DNA of 64,000 nt from Vreelandella sp031769195 (GCF_031769195.1 NZ_JAVHNP010000003.1:372001-436000); one strand, 5' to 3'. Counted from the first letter of the stretch, positions 7,430-17,058 are shown. Translations and numbers: made by a program. Notes: generated by a model from the letters alone, not told the origin.

Positions 7430-9106
7430 ATGAGAAACGTACGTATTCAGCATAGTTTGACAGCTGCCATGTCACTTTTAATTCTGATGGTCGTTATTGT
7501 TAGTGCTCTGGCTATTAGTGCGTCGCGGGATAGTTTAAAGGATATTAATGAGCTGACTGAACTAAGTGCCGAGCAAGTGAATACGGCTAACCGTATAGAA
7601 GTTAATTTGATGGAGTTACGCCTGCGGTTGGCACGCTTTGTTGATTACAGCACAGAGGGTAACCCCGAAGCATCAGTGGCTTTGGAGCAAACCCGCGAGA
7701 GCTTGGCGCGCGCAGAACAGCGGTTTACCGAGCTGAGCACTTATGAAGTTACCGAAGAACAACGCCATTTCTCTTATTTTGCTGAGGTTATAAAACGTTT
7801 TAATGAAATGGTTAACGCGCAACTTAGGAGCGCTGTCGCTTCTGGTAGTGCGGTGCAATTGGCCGAAGAAGAGCTTCGCCTTGATGCTGCGGCAGGCGCA
7901 ATGACTGAGGCCACTCGAGAGTTTGCCCGTTTTGCTGAAACGCTCGCGGATGAGATGCGGGCAGAAGCCGTCGTCGCAAGCCAGCGCATTGTTTGGACCG
8001 TTGTGTCGATGCTTGTGCTCTCGCTGCTGTTGTTTATTGGCCTACAAGTAGGGCTGCGTCGCCTTATTGTTGCTCCTTTACGTCGTGCGATCACGATTTG
8101 TGAAAATATTGCTCAGGGCGACCTTACTAGCACGATTCACGATGAAGGTCGTAATGAAGTGGGTCAGCTATATCTTGCGATGCACGCGATGCAGGACAAA
8201 CTCACGGAAATGATGGTGACGTTATCTCACACTAGTCAAATGGTGGCGAATAGCGCCCGTGATATTGCCAGCGGTAGTGAAGACTTAGCGTCTCGCACCG
8301 AAGAGCAGGCCAGCGCGCTTCAAGAAACCGCCTCCAGCATGGAGCAGATGTCCTCCACCGTTAGCCATAACAATCAAACGGCGAGCTCTGCCAGTGAGTT
8401 AACCATGACCGCTTCTCAGCGGGCAGGTAATGCACGTGAGGAAGTGCTGCAAACCACCGCCCTAATGAATGATATGGAGCAGCACTCTAAGCGGGTGCAA
8501 GACATTATTCAGGTCATTGAAGGTATTGCCTTTCAGACCAATATTCTGGCACTCAATGCGTCGGTGGAAGCGGCCCGTGCCGGAGAGCATGGCCGTGGCT
8601 TTGCGGTCGTGGCTGGCGAGGTGCGCAAGCTGGCCACGAAAACGTCAGAGTCGTCGGGTCAGATTCGCGGCATCATTGATGACATCGCGGCACGTATTAA
8701 GGAGGGGGCGCGTCAGTCTGCGCTGAGTGGTGAAGGGATAGAAAGCACCGTTGCCGCCGTGAAGCAGGTTAACGAGCTGATGAAAGAGATCGCGCTGGCA
8801 GTGAACGAGCAGGAGAGTGGCATTAATCAGGTGAGCACTGCGATTACACAAATGGACTCTGCCACCCAGCAGAATGTGTCACTGGTAGCCGAGACCAGTA
8901 CATCCGCTGCTGCGCTACAGCATGAGGCCGACCAGCTGGCGGAATTGATTGCTACGTTCAAGCTAAGCGCGTCCGCTCATCAAAATGTGCCAGCGAAGCA
9001 GGCTCCTTTCCGACCGGCGCTAGCTGCGTCCTCTCCAACGCCTGTCCGTCATCACTCGGCAGCCGCTAATCGTTCAGATGCTAACGATGAGTGGGAAACG
9101 TTTTAA
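7430..9106 (+). CDS. Methyl-accepting chemotaxis protein (558 aa)
   Basis: Transmembrane chemoreceptor. TM1 is at about 12-30, a periplasmic helical domain at about 35-185 resembles four-helix-bundle sensors, TM2 is at about 189-212, then HAMP and a long cytoplasmic signalling hairpin. The tip that binds CheA/CheW is conserved (GIAFQTNILALNASVEAARA, then GEHGRGFAVVAGEVR). The C-terminus after a flexible linker ends in EWETF, close to the NWETF pentapeptide that tethers CheR/CheB in Tar-type receptors, so this is probably a high-abundance type receptor. AAGGAAA precedes the ATG. Two c-di-GMP genes follow on the same strand. The ligand is unknown. Confidence 0.95.
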   Translation: MRNVRIQHSLTAAMSLLILMVVIVSALAISASRDSLKDINELTELSAEQVNTANRIEVNLMELRLRLARFVDYSTEGNPEASVALEQTRESLARAEQRFTELSTYEVTEEQRHFSYFAEVIKRFNEMVNAQLRSAVASGSAVQLAEEELRLDAAAGAMTEATREFARFAETLADEMRAEAVVASQRIVWTVVSMLVLSLLLFIGLQVGLRRLIVAPLRRAITICENIAQGDLTSTIHDEGRNEVGQLYLAMHAMQDKLTEMMVTLSHTSQMVANSARDIASGSEDLASRTEEQASALQETASSMEQMSSTVSHNNQTASSASELTMTASQRAGNAREEVLQTTALMNDMEQHSKRVQDIIQVIEGIAFQTNILALNASVEAARAGEHGRGFAVVAGEVRKLATKTSESSGQIRGIIDDIAARIKEGARQSALSGEGIESTVAAVKQVNELMKEIALAVNEQESGINQVSTAITQMDSATQQNVSLVAETSTSAAALQHEADQLAELIATFKLSASAHQNVPAKQAPFRPALAASSPTPVRHHSAAANRSDANDEWETF

Positions 9107-9113
9107 GCAGCGT

Positions 9114-9139
9114 GCACCGCAGGCGTATGCCTGCGGTGC
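9114..9139 (+). terminator. Hairpin after the chemoreceptor gene (no T-run)
   Basis: A perfect 11-bp stem (9114-9124 with 9129-9139) with a GTAT loop lies 8 bp after the stop. No T-tract follows, so it may be an mRNA stability or partial termination element rather than a full terminator. Confidence 0.5.
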
Positions 9140-9152
9140 GTAGCCCTGTGGT

Positions 9153-11342
9153 ATGCCTCATCGTTCATTATTGTCTGTTTTTGAATGCCTTTTATTACCT
9201 AGCACTGTGGGTATCGTTGTGAAAATACCGTTCTCGGAAAGTGGCCAGGAGAAGAGTGACTCACTGAATAGCTCGCAATCAGTAGCTCGCCATGGGCAGG
9301 CACGTTATCACGCGTTGTTTACGTATCATCCAGATGGCATCTGCGAGTTAAATCGTCACGGCAACATCATTTACAGCAACTTGGCAGCTACGCGAATCAC
9401 CGGGCAGTCGGCAAGCGCGTTAGCAGGTATTGGTTACGTGCAGGTGCTTCATCCAGAATTTTTGGAAGTTGCGCAAGCGGCGTTTCAGGCGACGTTACAA
9501 GGCGAGCATCAGTACTACCAAGCGCTGTGTGTTGGGCGCCAGGGGCATTTGGTTCAGTTAGACATCACTCATGTGCCTATTATTGCGAATGAACAGATTA
9601 TCGGTGTTTATGCGATTTTCCGTGATATCACTCAGCGTAAAAAAGATGAGAGCGAACTGCGTTTACTCAAGCGCGGGATTGAGGCAAGCCCTAATGGCGT
9701 GGTGATGGCCGATGCCACACAGCCCCATTTGCCGTTGGTGTACGTTAATAGTGCTTTTACTGAGATTACCGGTTACTCCGCAGAAGAGGCGCTTGGTCGG
9801 AATTGCCGTTTTTTGCAAGGCGGTGATACGAATCGGGAGGCGGTAGAAGAGATGCGGCGTGGTATCGCGGAGCATCGAGATGTGCAGGTCCTACTGCGCA
9901 ACTATCGCCGCGACGGCAGCATGTTCTGGAACCAGTTATCGGTGAGCCCTGTCTTTGACGAGCAGGGGCAGTGCACTCATTTTATCGGTATTCAGCAAGA
10001 TATTACTCAGCAGCGTGAGCAGGAGGCGCGGCTGGCTTATCAATCGTCTCATGATCCGCTCACGGGGTTAACGAACCTAGGTGCGCTACAAGCTCAGCTT
10101 GAACGCGGTTTCCAAACCTGTAGCTCGCAGGCGCAATCGTTAGCGGTGCTGTATATCGATTTAGATAACTTTAAACCGGTGAATGATGCGCTGGGGCATG
10201 GCATGGGTGACCTGCTTCTAAAGATGGTCGCGCAGCGGCTGTTAGACACGGTGTCGGCAGGGGCGCATGTAGCGCGCTTATCTAGCGACGAGTTTGTTGT
10301 GTTGGTGGCCCCTTTCCAAAACGAGCACGACGTGATTGCCCTGGCCGGGCGTATTTTGGCCGTCATTGCCCAGCCGTTTACGCTCTACCAACACTGCCTG
10401 CATATTAGTGCCAGCATTGGTATTGCCTCCAATAAAGGGAGCGTAACGAAAGCTAATGAACTCCTCCACCATGCAAGCTTGGCCATGGAGGATGCTAAGC
10501 GCCAAGGGCGCAACACGTGGCAGTGGTATTGCGGCGACTCCATCGACAATATTGCTGAACACGTGATTATCCGACGCGAGTTACAGGAGGCCATTCAAGC
10601 GCAGCAGTTTGAGGCCTACTACCAGCCTATCGTGGATGCGACCACCGGCTATATTCGCAGTGTGGAAACGCTGATTCGTTGGCATCACCCGACGAAAGGA
10701 TTGCTTTCTCCTGCGTTATTTATGCCCATTGCCGAGCAAACGGGGCAGATTATTGCCATTGGTAGATGGATACTGGAGCGCGCCTGCCACGATATTGCGC
10801 AACTCAATGCCACCCGTGAGACGCCGCTGGCCGTGGCGGTGAATATTTCACCCATGCAGTTCCGGCGTAGTGGCTTTATGGAAGAGATTCAAACCGCACT
10901 CACTAAAAGTGGCTTGCCACCTGGCTTGTTGGAGTTAGAGGTGACCGAGGGCACGTTAATGTCAAACACGGCTCAAGCGGTGGCATTGCTCAACAAGGTG
11001 CGCGATTTGGGCATCAGCGTTGCGCTAGATGACTTTGGAACAGGCTTTTCAAGTTTAAGCTATCTGCGCGATTTACCTATTAGCAAGGTCAAGCTAGATC
11101 GTCTGTTTGTGAGTGGCATTGCACAAAATGCCAAGAATGCCGCCATTGTTCAGGGCGTCATAACAATGGCGCATCATTTAGATTTGGCAGTGGTGGCTGA
11201 AGGGATTGAAACTAAAGAGGAGCAACTGGATCTACAGCAGCGCCAGTGCAACTTACTACAGGGTTACTTTTTTTCTAAGCCGGTGCCGTTTGATGCGCTC
11301 ACACAACTGCCATTAACACTGACTCCCCACCTATTACCTTAA
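9153..11342 (+). CDS. PAS-LOV-GGDEF-EAL blue-light c-di-GMP protein (729 aa)
   Basis: Order of domains: PAS (about 48-162), a second PAS of the LOV type (about 172-285), GGDEF (about 295-460), EAL (about 475-725). The LOV domain has the photoactive core GRNCRFLQG with Cys218, plus the flavin-contacting NYRRDGSMFWN and the IQQDIT Gln; this is the FMN-binding blue-light signature. The GGDEF motif is degraded to SSDEF (377-381), so cyclase activity is unlikely. The EAL domain keeps E-x-L as ETL (505-507), DDFGTGFSS and KLDR, so a light-modulated c-di-GMP phosphodiesterase is the likely activity. There is no membrane segment. A GTG at 9219 is an alternative start. Confidence 0.92.
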   Translation: MPHRSLLSVFECLLLPSTVGIVVKIPFSESGQEKSDSLNSSQSVARHGQARYHALFTYHPDGICELNRHGNIIYSNLAATRITGQSASALAGIGYVQVLHPEFLEVAQAAFQATLQGEHQYYQALCVGRQGHLVQLDITHVPIIANEQIIGVYAIFRDITQRKKDESELRLLKRGIEASPNGVVMADATQPHLPLVYVNSAFTEITGYSAEEALGRNCRFLQGGDTNREAVEEMRRGIAEHRDVQVLLRNYRRDGSMFWNQLSVSPVFDEQGQCTHFIGIQQDITQQREQEARLAYQSSHDPLTGLTNLGALQAQLERGFQTCSSQAQSLAVLYIDLDNFKPVNDALGHGMGDLLLKMVAQRLLDTVSAGAHVARLSSDEFVVLVAPFQNEHDVIALAGRILAVIAQPFTLYQHCLHISASIGIASNKGSVTKANELLHHASLAMEDAKRQGRNTWQWYCGDSIDNIAEHVIIRRELQEAIQAQQFEAYYQPIVDATTGYIRSVETLIRWHHPTKGLLSPALFMPIAEQTGQIIAIGRWILERACHDIAQLNATRETPLAVAVNISPMQFRRSGFMEEIQTALTKSGLPPGLLELEVTEGTLMSNTAQAVALLNKVRDLGISVALDDFGTGFSSLSYLRDLPISKVKLDRLFVSGIAQNAKNAAIVQGVITMAHHLDLAVVAEGIETKEEQLDLQQRQCNLLQGYFFSKPVPFDALTQLPLTLTPHLLP

Positions 11343-11416
11343 CGCCCTCTGCTACCTCCTAATAACAGTAATGAGAGTCTGCGTTTGCGGCAGGCTCTAA
11401 GACAGGAAATACACTA

Positions 11417-13390
11417 GTGCGACTGCGCCGTTTGACTACACGCTTGCTATTAGCTGTGAGTGCCCCGCTTATCTTAGTGACGGCGATGCTGCTGCCTGTG
11501 CTTCACGTGCACATGGAGACGCGTATTGAAGGGCTGCATACAGAGGCTAGGGCCGTTTTAAAAGCGGGACAGGAGGCCTTAACACGTGATGTGAATGAAA
11601 GCCTTAATTATGTGCTGGCCATTGCTGAAATGCCTACTCTGCGACGCTATCTCTCGAACCACAATACGCCAGCGCTGATGGAGCAGTCGTACTCGCTAAG
11701 CGACATGGCTCAGCTTTCGCACTTTTTAGACACCATCATTAGCCACTACCCGCGCTACACCAAGCTGGTGCTCATCGACAACCAAGGCAATGAAGTGCTG
11801 CGTGCGCCGCAAAGCAGGGCGCCCGGTGCGCAAGTAACGGGTCGCCAACATCGGGAGATGGATTACTTTGCGGAAGCCAATAAGCTCCTGCCAAGAGATC
11901 TGTATCTTTCCCCGCTAGGGCGAGACATTCACTACGAATTGGTGAGCGGCGACATTATTCCCGTGGTCAATGTTTCAACACCGGTCTTTGACGCAGCAGG
12001 GCGCCGCCAAGGCGTGGTGCTGTTAAGTCTTAACTGGCGCTATCTCACCACGGCGTTACAACAAGCGATGCGACTGTCTCAAGCAGGCAATTCACTGTTG
12101 ATGAATGCCCAAGGGCAGTGGTTGTTAGATAACACCACCTTACCACTGGGCACGGCCCATCTTGGGGAGGCGTTTGCTGCGCTTGCCCCTTCGTATTGGC
12201 AGGTCATGACGCAGCGTAATCAGGGCTTCGCCAGCGTGGATAACCAACTGCTGTACTTTCAAACCGAAGATATCCGCACTCAGCGCTACCGCAGCTTAGC
12301 AGGCAATATTTACAGTGAACCGACTTACTACCCCTGGAAGTTGGGCGTACTGCTGCCAAAACCCACCTGGAGATCGTTAATTGAGGAAGAGGCCACGGTG
12401 CTATGGTTTTTGCTCCTGACCTACGCGGTGGCGGTGGCCTTTGGCATGCTATGGGCCATTAGCAGTCAGCGCCAGCGTACCTTACGCCGTGCCGCCCAGC
12501 GCCACGCCATCGAAGTGAGCGATCTATATGAGAATGCGCCCTGTGGGTATCACTCTCTGGATGCATCAGGGCGGGTCGTGAAGATGAACCGCACCGAGCT
12601 TGCTTGGCTTGGCTATTCGGCAGACGAGGTCATGCATCGCATGGCGTATCGAGACCTGATCACTCCGGAAACGCGCCCTCAGTTTGACCAAGCCTTCCAA
12701 GACGTGTTGCAGCACCAAGCTGGCAGCGCAGAATGTAGCCTGCTGACCCGTAGTGGCGAGCAGCGCCACGTGATGATTCAAGCCTCTGCCTATCATCGCG
12801 CTGGCAAGTTTGTGCACTCCCGAGCCACGGTATTTGACCTCACCGAACGTAAACACCTGGAAGAGCAGCTGCGGGCTCAAGCCATGACTGATCCGTTAAC
12901 AGGAGTATTTAATCGCCGCTATTTACAAGCTCAAGCCGCGGTTGAAATTGCCCGCTCCCGCCGCCAACACTACACCATCGCGCTTATTACGATTGATATT
13001 GATCACTTCAAACGCATTAATGATGAGCATGGTCATGACGCAGGCGACAACGTTCTACAAGCGTTTACGTCTATTGTGGCTCGGCTGCTCCGCCAAGAAG
13101 ACTTACTGTGCCGTGTAGGAGGAGAAGAGTTTGCTATTTTGTTGCCTAACACACCCTTAGCCCAAGCCACTCAGGTAGCTGAGCGTATTCGGCAAACCGT
13201 CGAAGTAGCGCTTTTCCAAGTGCATGAAGCGCGACCAGAGAAAACTCTATGGCTTACCGCGTCGCTGGGTGTGACTACCGTGGTTGCCAATGAAACATCA
13301 CTGACAGCGGCTTTAAAGCGGGCAGATATCGGGCTGTACCGTGCTAAAGAGCAGGGCCGTAACCGAGTCGTTGTCCATGGCGGTGAATAG
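11417..13390 (+). CDS. Membrane diguanylate cyclase with periplasmic sensor, PAS and GGDEF (657 aa)
   Basis: TM1 is at about 8-28, a long periplasmic region at about 30-325 looks like a double-Cache ligand sensor, TM2 is at about 330-352, PAS at about 365-480 and GGDEF at about 490-655. The active site GGEEF is intact (568-572), and the RxxD inhibitory site (RQED) lies five residues ahead of it, so a product-inhibited active cyclase is expected. The start is GTG, supported by ACAGGAAA 8 bp upstream. It follows the LOV EAL protein by 74 bp on the same strand, giving a sensor cyclase and a light-sensing phosphodiesterase side by side. The ligand is unknown. Confidence 0.93.
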   Translation: MRLRRLTTRLLLAVSAPLILVTAMLLPVLHVHMETRIEGLHTEARAVLKAGQEALTRDVNESLNYVLAIAEMPTLRRYLSNHNTPALMEQSYSLSDMAQLSHFLDTIISHYPRYTKLVLIDNQGNEVLRAPQSRAPGAQVTGRQHREMDYFAEANKLLPRDLYLSPLGRDIHYELVSGDIIPVVNVSTPVFDAAGRRQGVVLLSLNWRYLTTALQQAMRLSQAGNSLLMNAQGQWLLDNTTLPLGTAHLGEAFAALAPSYWQVMTQRNQGFASVDNQLLYFQTEDIRTQRYRSLAGNIYSEPTYYPWKLGVLLPKPTWRSLIEEEATVLWFLLLTYAVAVAFGMLWAISSQRQRTLRRAAQRHAIEVSDLYENAPCGYHSLDASGRVVKMNRTELAWLGYSADEVMHRMAYRDLITPETRPQFDQAFQDVLQHQAGSAECSLLTRSGEQRHVMIQASAYHRAGKFVHSRATVFDLTERKHLEEQLRAQAMTDPLTGVFNRRYLQAQAAVEIARSRRQHYTIALITIDIDHFKRINDEHGHDAGDNVLQAFTSIVARLLRQEDLLCRVGGEEFAILLPNTPLAQATQVAERIRQTVEVALFQVHEARPEKTLWLTASLGVTTVVANETSLTAALKRADIGLYRAKEQGRNRVVVHGGE

Positions 13391-13736
13391 CTAGCGTTGA
13401 AAAGATGCTCGTATTGCTATTAGTTCCCTTGCGAAATACAGCACTCACGCCACAATGTTTCATTAAACTGTACTTAACTTGTGCATAAGAACTCGGCTGT
13501 AATGGTCCCTTGCTTTAAAATATAAGCGCGCTTGAAGACATGTTTATGATGAATGTTTTTGACAAAAGCTAAGGGTTTTTATGTAGATTCTTCATCATCT
13601 AACATCATTTAAGTGAACCAAAAATATGTGCGTTTGATAATGAAAAAGTGGGGGCGCATTAACTTAAGCAATCACAGGGAGCGTTCTAATCGGCAGGGCG
13701 CGCCGGGACACAGTCAGGTTTTGGTGGAGGTGCGCA
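13391..13736. other. Intergenic region upstream of the receiver-like protein
   Basis: 346 bp without an ORF. It is AT-rich, with a candidate promoter at 13559-13585. Nothing else was recognised. Confidence 0.5.
13559..13585 (+). promoter_or_regulatory. Candidate promoter of the receiver-like gene
   Basis: A perfect TTGACA (13559-13564) is followed after 15 bp by TATGTA (13580-13585). The short spacer makes this a moderate candidate. Confidence 0.35.
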
Positions 13737-14297
13737 ATGCGTTCGCACAACAATTCTGGGTCAGCGATTAAAGTAGTTGTCGTCAATGAGAGCGGCTTTA
13801 TTTGTGAGGGCCTCTGTCGTGTCATCGAGCGTTTCAACAATGTTGAGGTAGTAGCGAGTGTGCGCTCTCCACATCACCTGGATGCCATTGCCCGCGCTCA
13901 GCCGGTGGATGTGGCCTTAATCGATGATGCCCAGTGCCCTAGCCAGGGAGGCTTAGAGGTCACCCGCCAACTGCGTGACAGTGGTATGAATACGCGGGTG
14001 GTCATTTTGTCGGTGAATCCAAGCCTGGCGGATGTCGAGCGCGTTCTGCAAGCGGGCGCACACGGTTTTTTACTCAGAGAAGCCGGAGTTGATGAGCTGG
14101 AAATCGCCCTTCAGGCGGCTGCCAAGGGCGAAAAATTCCTTTGCCCCACTATTATTAAGCGACTGTTCAGCAACGAAGACGTAGGCTTGGTGATGCTAAG
14201 CGACCATGCGCCCCTTGGCGCCCAACAAGACCATAATTCCATCCACGATATGCTCGAAAAAGCGCTGCTCCTAGGTATTTTGCAGCCTGAACAGTAG
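13737..14297 (+). CDS. Degenerate NarL-type receiver protein lacking a DNA-binding domain (186 aa)
   Basis: Residues about 10-130 are a receiver fold closely parallel to the next gene's. The usual acidic pair after strand 1 is Asn-Glu (VVVVNESGF), and the conserved Lys after strand 5 is Arg (GFLLREAG); the Asp in VALIDD is kept. The LuxR helix-turn-helix expected at the C-terminus is absent; instead there is a short tail ending in a helix (SIHDMLEKALLLGIL). GGAGG lies 7 bp before the ATG, so the gene looks translated. It may be a phosphorylation-independent receiver or a competitor of its neighbour; that is inference. Frameshift remains of an HTH were not seen after the stop. Confidence 0.8.
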   Translation: MRSHNNSGSAIKVVVVNESGFICEGLCRVIERFNNVEVVASVRSPHHLDAIARAQPVDVALIDDAQCPSQGGLEVTRQLRDSGMNTRVVILSVNPSLADVERVLQAGAHGFLLREAGVDELEIALQAAAKGEKFLCPTIIKRLFSNEDVGLVMLSDHAPLGAQQDHNSIHDMLEKALLLGILQPEQ

Positions 14298-14383
14298 TCA
14301 GGGTTTTTGCTTATACTGATTTTGAGGTCAGTGAGTTAACGTGCGGGTCAAATAAGCTTAGCTAGGCGTTTGTGGCGGGTTTT

Positions 14384-14389
14384 TATAAT
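14384..14389 (+). promoter_or_regulatory. Perfect -10 box upstream of the LuxR-type regulator
   Basis: TATAAT stands about 115 bp before the preferred ATG (14503). No -35 element is visible at 16-18 bp, which would fit an activator-dependent promoter. Confidence 0.3.
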
Positions 14390-14502
14390 GTTTGTACAAC
14401 AATGTGCATCGATATTAGGCCGGTGCAATGATAATAACGGACCCGTGCTTGCGAGGGGGTTCTAAAGTAGCTTCTTACCTTGTCAAGGTCTTGGCATATT
14501 CC

Positions 14503-15186
14503 ATGAAACGTTCAGATAATACGACTCGGATATTACTGGCCGATGAACATCGGCTTGTGCGCTCCGCGATCAGCTCTCTTATCGAAACCTTCGACAGTAT
14601 GACCGTGGTGGCGGAGGTAGGGTCCGAGCAACAGCTGATCCACGAAGTTGCCAACCAAGACATTGATGTGGCGTTGATTGACGCTGCTGTCGTTTCCTTA
14701 AAAGGAGTTGGATTGTTAGGGCAGCTCACTGCACGCTGCCCCCATATCGGTATTGTTATTCTCTCTAGCTACTCAAGTGATAGCTTTATACGCCGGCTTT
14801 TTGAGGAGGGAGTTTGCGGACTGCTGCATAAAAATGCGGATGTCCCCGCGCTGAAAGCGGCTATTCAAAAAGCGGCTCGGGGTGAGCAGTTCATGCTCAC
14901 CCCCATGGAGCCTGAACGCTTTGTTAGCGCTGCTGCGTGGTTAGGTGTGAAAGCGCCTCATGAAAACCCGCTGACTTCTCGGCAAAGCGAAGTGCTCCAG
15001 TTAGTGGCGAAAGGGTATCGTAGCAAAGCGATCGCTGATCAGCTTAATGTCAGTATTAAAACCATTGAGACTCACCGTGCGGATATCATGCGCCGCTTAG
15101 GGGTGCGCCATACGGCGGGTCTGGTTCACGAAGCGATTCGGCTAGGGTTATTGGCCTCTCCGCAAGACAATGGCGATTCTGTTTAA
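14503..15186 (+). CDS. LuxR/NarL-family response regulator (227 aa)
   Basis: Receiver domain at about 7-125 with the acidic pair (LLADEH), phosphorylatable Asp (VALIDAAV) and Lys (GLLHKNAD) all in place. A LuxR helix-turn-helix lies at about 155-215 (LTSRQSEVLQLVAKGYRSKA, then IKTIETHRADIMRRLGV). It is a paralogue of the preceding degenerate receiver protein. No histidine kinase is adjacent, so the partner is elsewhere. I chose the ATG at 14503 because it places the receiver where the paralogue has it; the frame is open up to an ATG at 14428 and neither start has a clear ribosome site. Confidence 0.88.
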   Translation: MKRSDNTTRILLADEHRLVRSAISSLIETFDSMTVVAEVGSEQQLIHEVANQDIDVALIDAAVVSLKGVGLLGQLTARCPHIGIVILSSYSSDSFIRRLFEEGVCGLLHKNADVPALKAAIQKAARGEQFMLTPMEPERFVSAAAWLGVKAPHENPLTSRQSEVLQLVAKGYRSKAIADQLNVSIKTIETHRADIMRRLGVRHTAGLVHEAIRLGLLASPQDNGDSV

Positions 15187-15294
15187 ACATGGCCGCGGCC
15201 TATCGGTTTTTCTCTAAGCAGCACACTGTCTAGCTGCGCGCTCATCTGACACCTGCTATGGTCAATGGCTGTTTCTTTCTGCCGAGCCATCGTT

Positions 15295-17058
15295 ATGAGC
15301 CAGCGTCCTCAGCCCCGCATTCTGCTTCGGCTTCTCGGTTTTCTGCGTCCTTATCGCCTGCGTCTCGCGCTTGCTGCCAGCGCGCTGTTGGTGGCCTCTG
15401 GCAGTGTGCTACTGCTCGGTAATGGGCTAAGGCTGGTCATTGACCAAGGCTTTTTGGCGGCCGACGCTCAGGCGTTGGCTAAAACGCTAGGGCTCATGCT
15501 GGGCGTGGTCGCACTATTGGCCGTGGCGTCCGCTCTGCGTTACTACCAAGTCACCTGGATAGGCGAACGTTTAGCAGCCGATCTACGGCAACGTGTGTTT
15601 GATCACCTGCTGACGCTGGAGCCTGGCTTTTTTGAAAGCGCCAGTGAGGGGCGCGCCGCTGGGGAAATTGCCTCGCGTTTAACGGCGGATACCAGCGTGC
15701 TACAGAGCCTCTTTGGTTCATCGGTGTCACTGGCGCTGCGCAATATAGTCATGCTGATCGGGGCAGTGGTGCTGATGCTGCTCACTCAGCCTTGGCTCTC
15801 AGCGCTGGTGCTGGTGGGTATCCCCGCGACGCTGCTGCCTATTGTGTGGTACGGCCGCCGCGTTCGTCGGCTCTCGCGTACCAGCCAAGACCACGTGGCA
15901 GAGCTTGGCCGTTACGCGGAAGAAGCGCTGAGCGGTATTCAAACCCTCCAGGCGTTTACCCATGAAGCCGAGGATAAACGCCATTATGGCGAACGTGTGG
16001 ATCAGGCGTTCGGCAGTGCCGTCGCGCGAACTCGCCAGCGGGCATGGCTCACGGGCGTTGCGATGCTGGTGGTGTTTACCGCGGTGGGTGTGATGCTATG
16101 GCAGGGAGGGCTTGCAGTGCTGAATGGCACCATGAGTGCCGGAGAGCTCTCTGCATTTATCTTTTATGCCGTGTTAGCCGCTGGGGCCGTGGCAACGCTG
16201 GCTGAAGTAGCGGGCGATGTGCAGCGCGCCGCCGGTGCCGCTGAGCGGCTGCTTGAGCTGTTAGATACGCCGCCCGCCATCTCTTCACCTACTCCGTCGC
16301 AGGAGTTGCCGCTTCCGCGCCAGGGAGCGATCACGTTAGACAATATTCGTTTCACCTACCCCACCAGGAACACACCTGCCCTCAGCGGTTTTAGCGTTCA
16401 TATTCACGCTGGGGAGCGGGTGGCAGTAGTGGGGCCATCGGGGGCGGGCAAAAGCACCCTGCTGGCGCTGCTGCTGCGTTTTTACGACCCACAGCAGGGG
16501 TGCGTTACCCTTGATGGGGTTGATATTCGCAGGCTAGCGCTCGCCACGCTGCGCAGCACATTAGGGCTTGTGGCGCAGTCGCCGGTGCTGTTTAGCGGCT
16601 CGGTGGCGGAGAACTTACGTTACGGCTGCCCAACGGCGACCGAGGCGCAGCTGCGGCTCGCGGCCGAAGACGCCAATGCGCTGTCGTTTATTGAGGCGTT
16701 ACCGCAAGGATTTGATACACCGCTAGGGCCTAGCGGTGTGCAGCTATCGGGCGGCCAGCGCCAGCGATTAGCCATTGCCCGGGCGCTGTTAAAAGATCCT
16801 GCCGTGCTGTTGTTAGACGAGGCCACCAGCGCGTTAGACGCAGAGAGCGAGCGGCTGGTACAAAAAGCACTCGACCGGCTGATGCAGGGGCGCACCAGTA
16901 TCGTGATTGCTCATCGGTTAGCCACGGTGGTGAATGCTGACCGTTTGCTCGTGCTGCAAGATGGCCGTTTGGTCGCTTCCGGCACTCATGCCGCGCTGAT
17001 GGAGAGCAGCGAGCTGTATCGCCATCTGGCGGCACTTCAGTTTAGCCAGCACCCCTGA
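15295..17058 (+). CDS. ABC exporter, fused permease/ATPase of the MsbA/LmrA type (587 aa)
   Basis: A half-transporter: six transmembrane segments in about 1-310 with the coupling stretch ADLRQRVFDHLL, then an ATPase at about 340-585. Seen in order: Walker A GPSGAGKST, Q loop LVAQSPVLF, signature LSGGQRQRLAIARAL, Walker B VLLLDEATSALD, and the switch His in IVIAHRL. It would work as a homodimer exporting a lipid or drug-like compound. Sequence does not decide the substrate. An in-frame ATG ten codons upstream (15265) is possible; neither start has a strong ribosome site. It stands alone, convergent with agmatinase. Confidence 0.9.
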   Translation: MSQRPQPRILLRLLGFLRPYRLRLALAASALLVASGSVLLLGNGLRLVIDQGFLAADAQALAKTLGLMLGVVALLAVASALRYYQVTWIGERLAADLRQRVFDHLLTLEPGFFESASEGRAAGEIASRLTADTSVLQSLFGSSVSLALRNIVMLIGAVVLMLLTQPWLSALVLVGIPATLLPIVWYGRRVRRLSRTSQDHVAELGRYAEEALSGIQTLQAFTHEAEDKRHYGERVDQAFGSAVARTRQRAWLTGVAMLVVFTAVGVMLWQGGLAVLNGTMSAGELSAFIFYAVLAAGAVATLAEVAGDVQRAAGAAERLLELLDTPPAISSPTPSQELPLPRQGAITLDNIRFTYPTRNTPALSGFSVHIHAGERVAVVGPSGAGKSTLLALLLRFYDPQQGCVTLDGVDIRRLALATLRSTLGLVAQSPVLFSGSVAENLRYGCPTATEAQLRLAAEDANALSFIEALPQGFDTPLGPSGVQLSGGQRQRLAIARALLKDPAVLLLDEATSALDAESERLVQKALDRLMQGRTSIVIAHRLATVVNADRLLVLQDGRLVASGTHAALMESSELYRHLAALQFSQHP

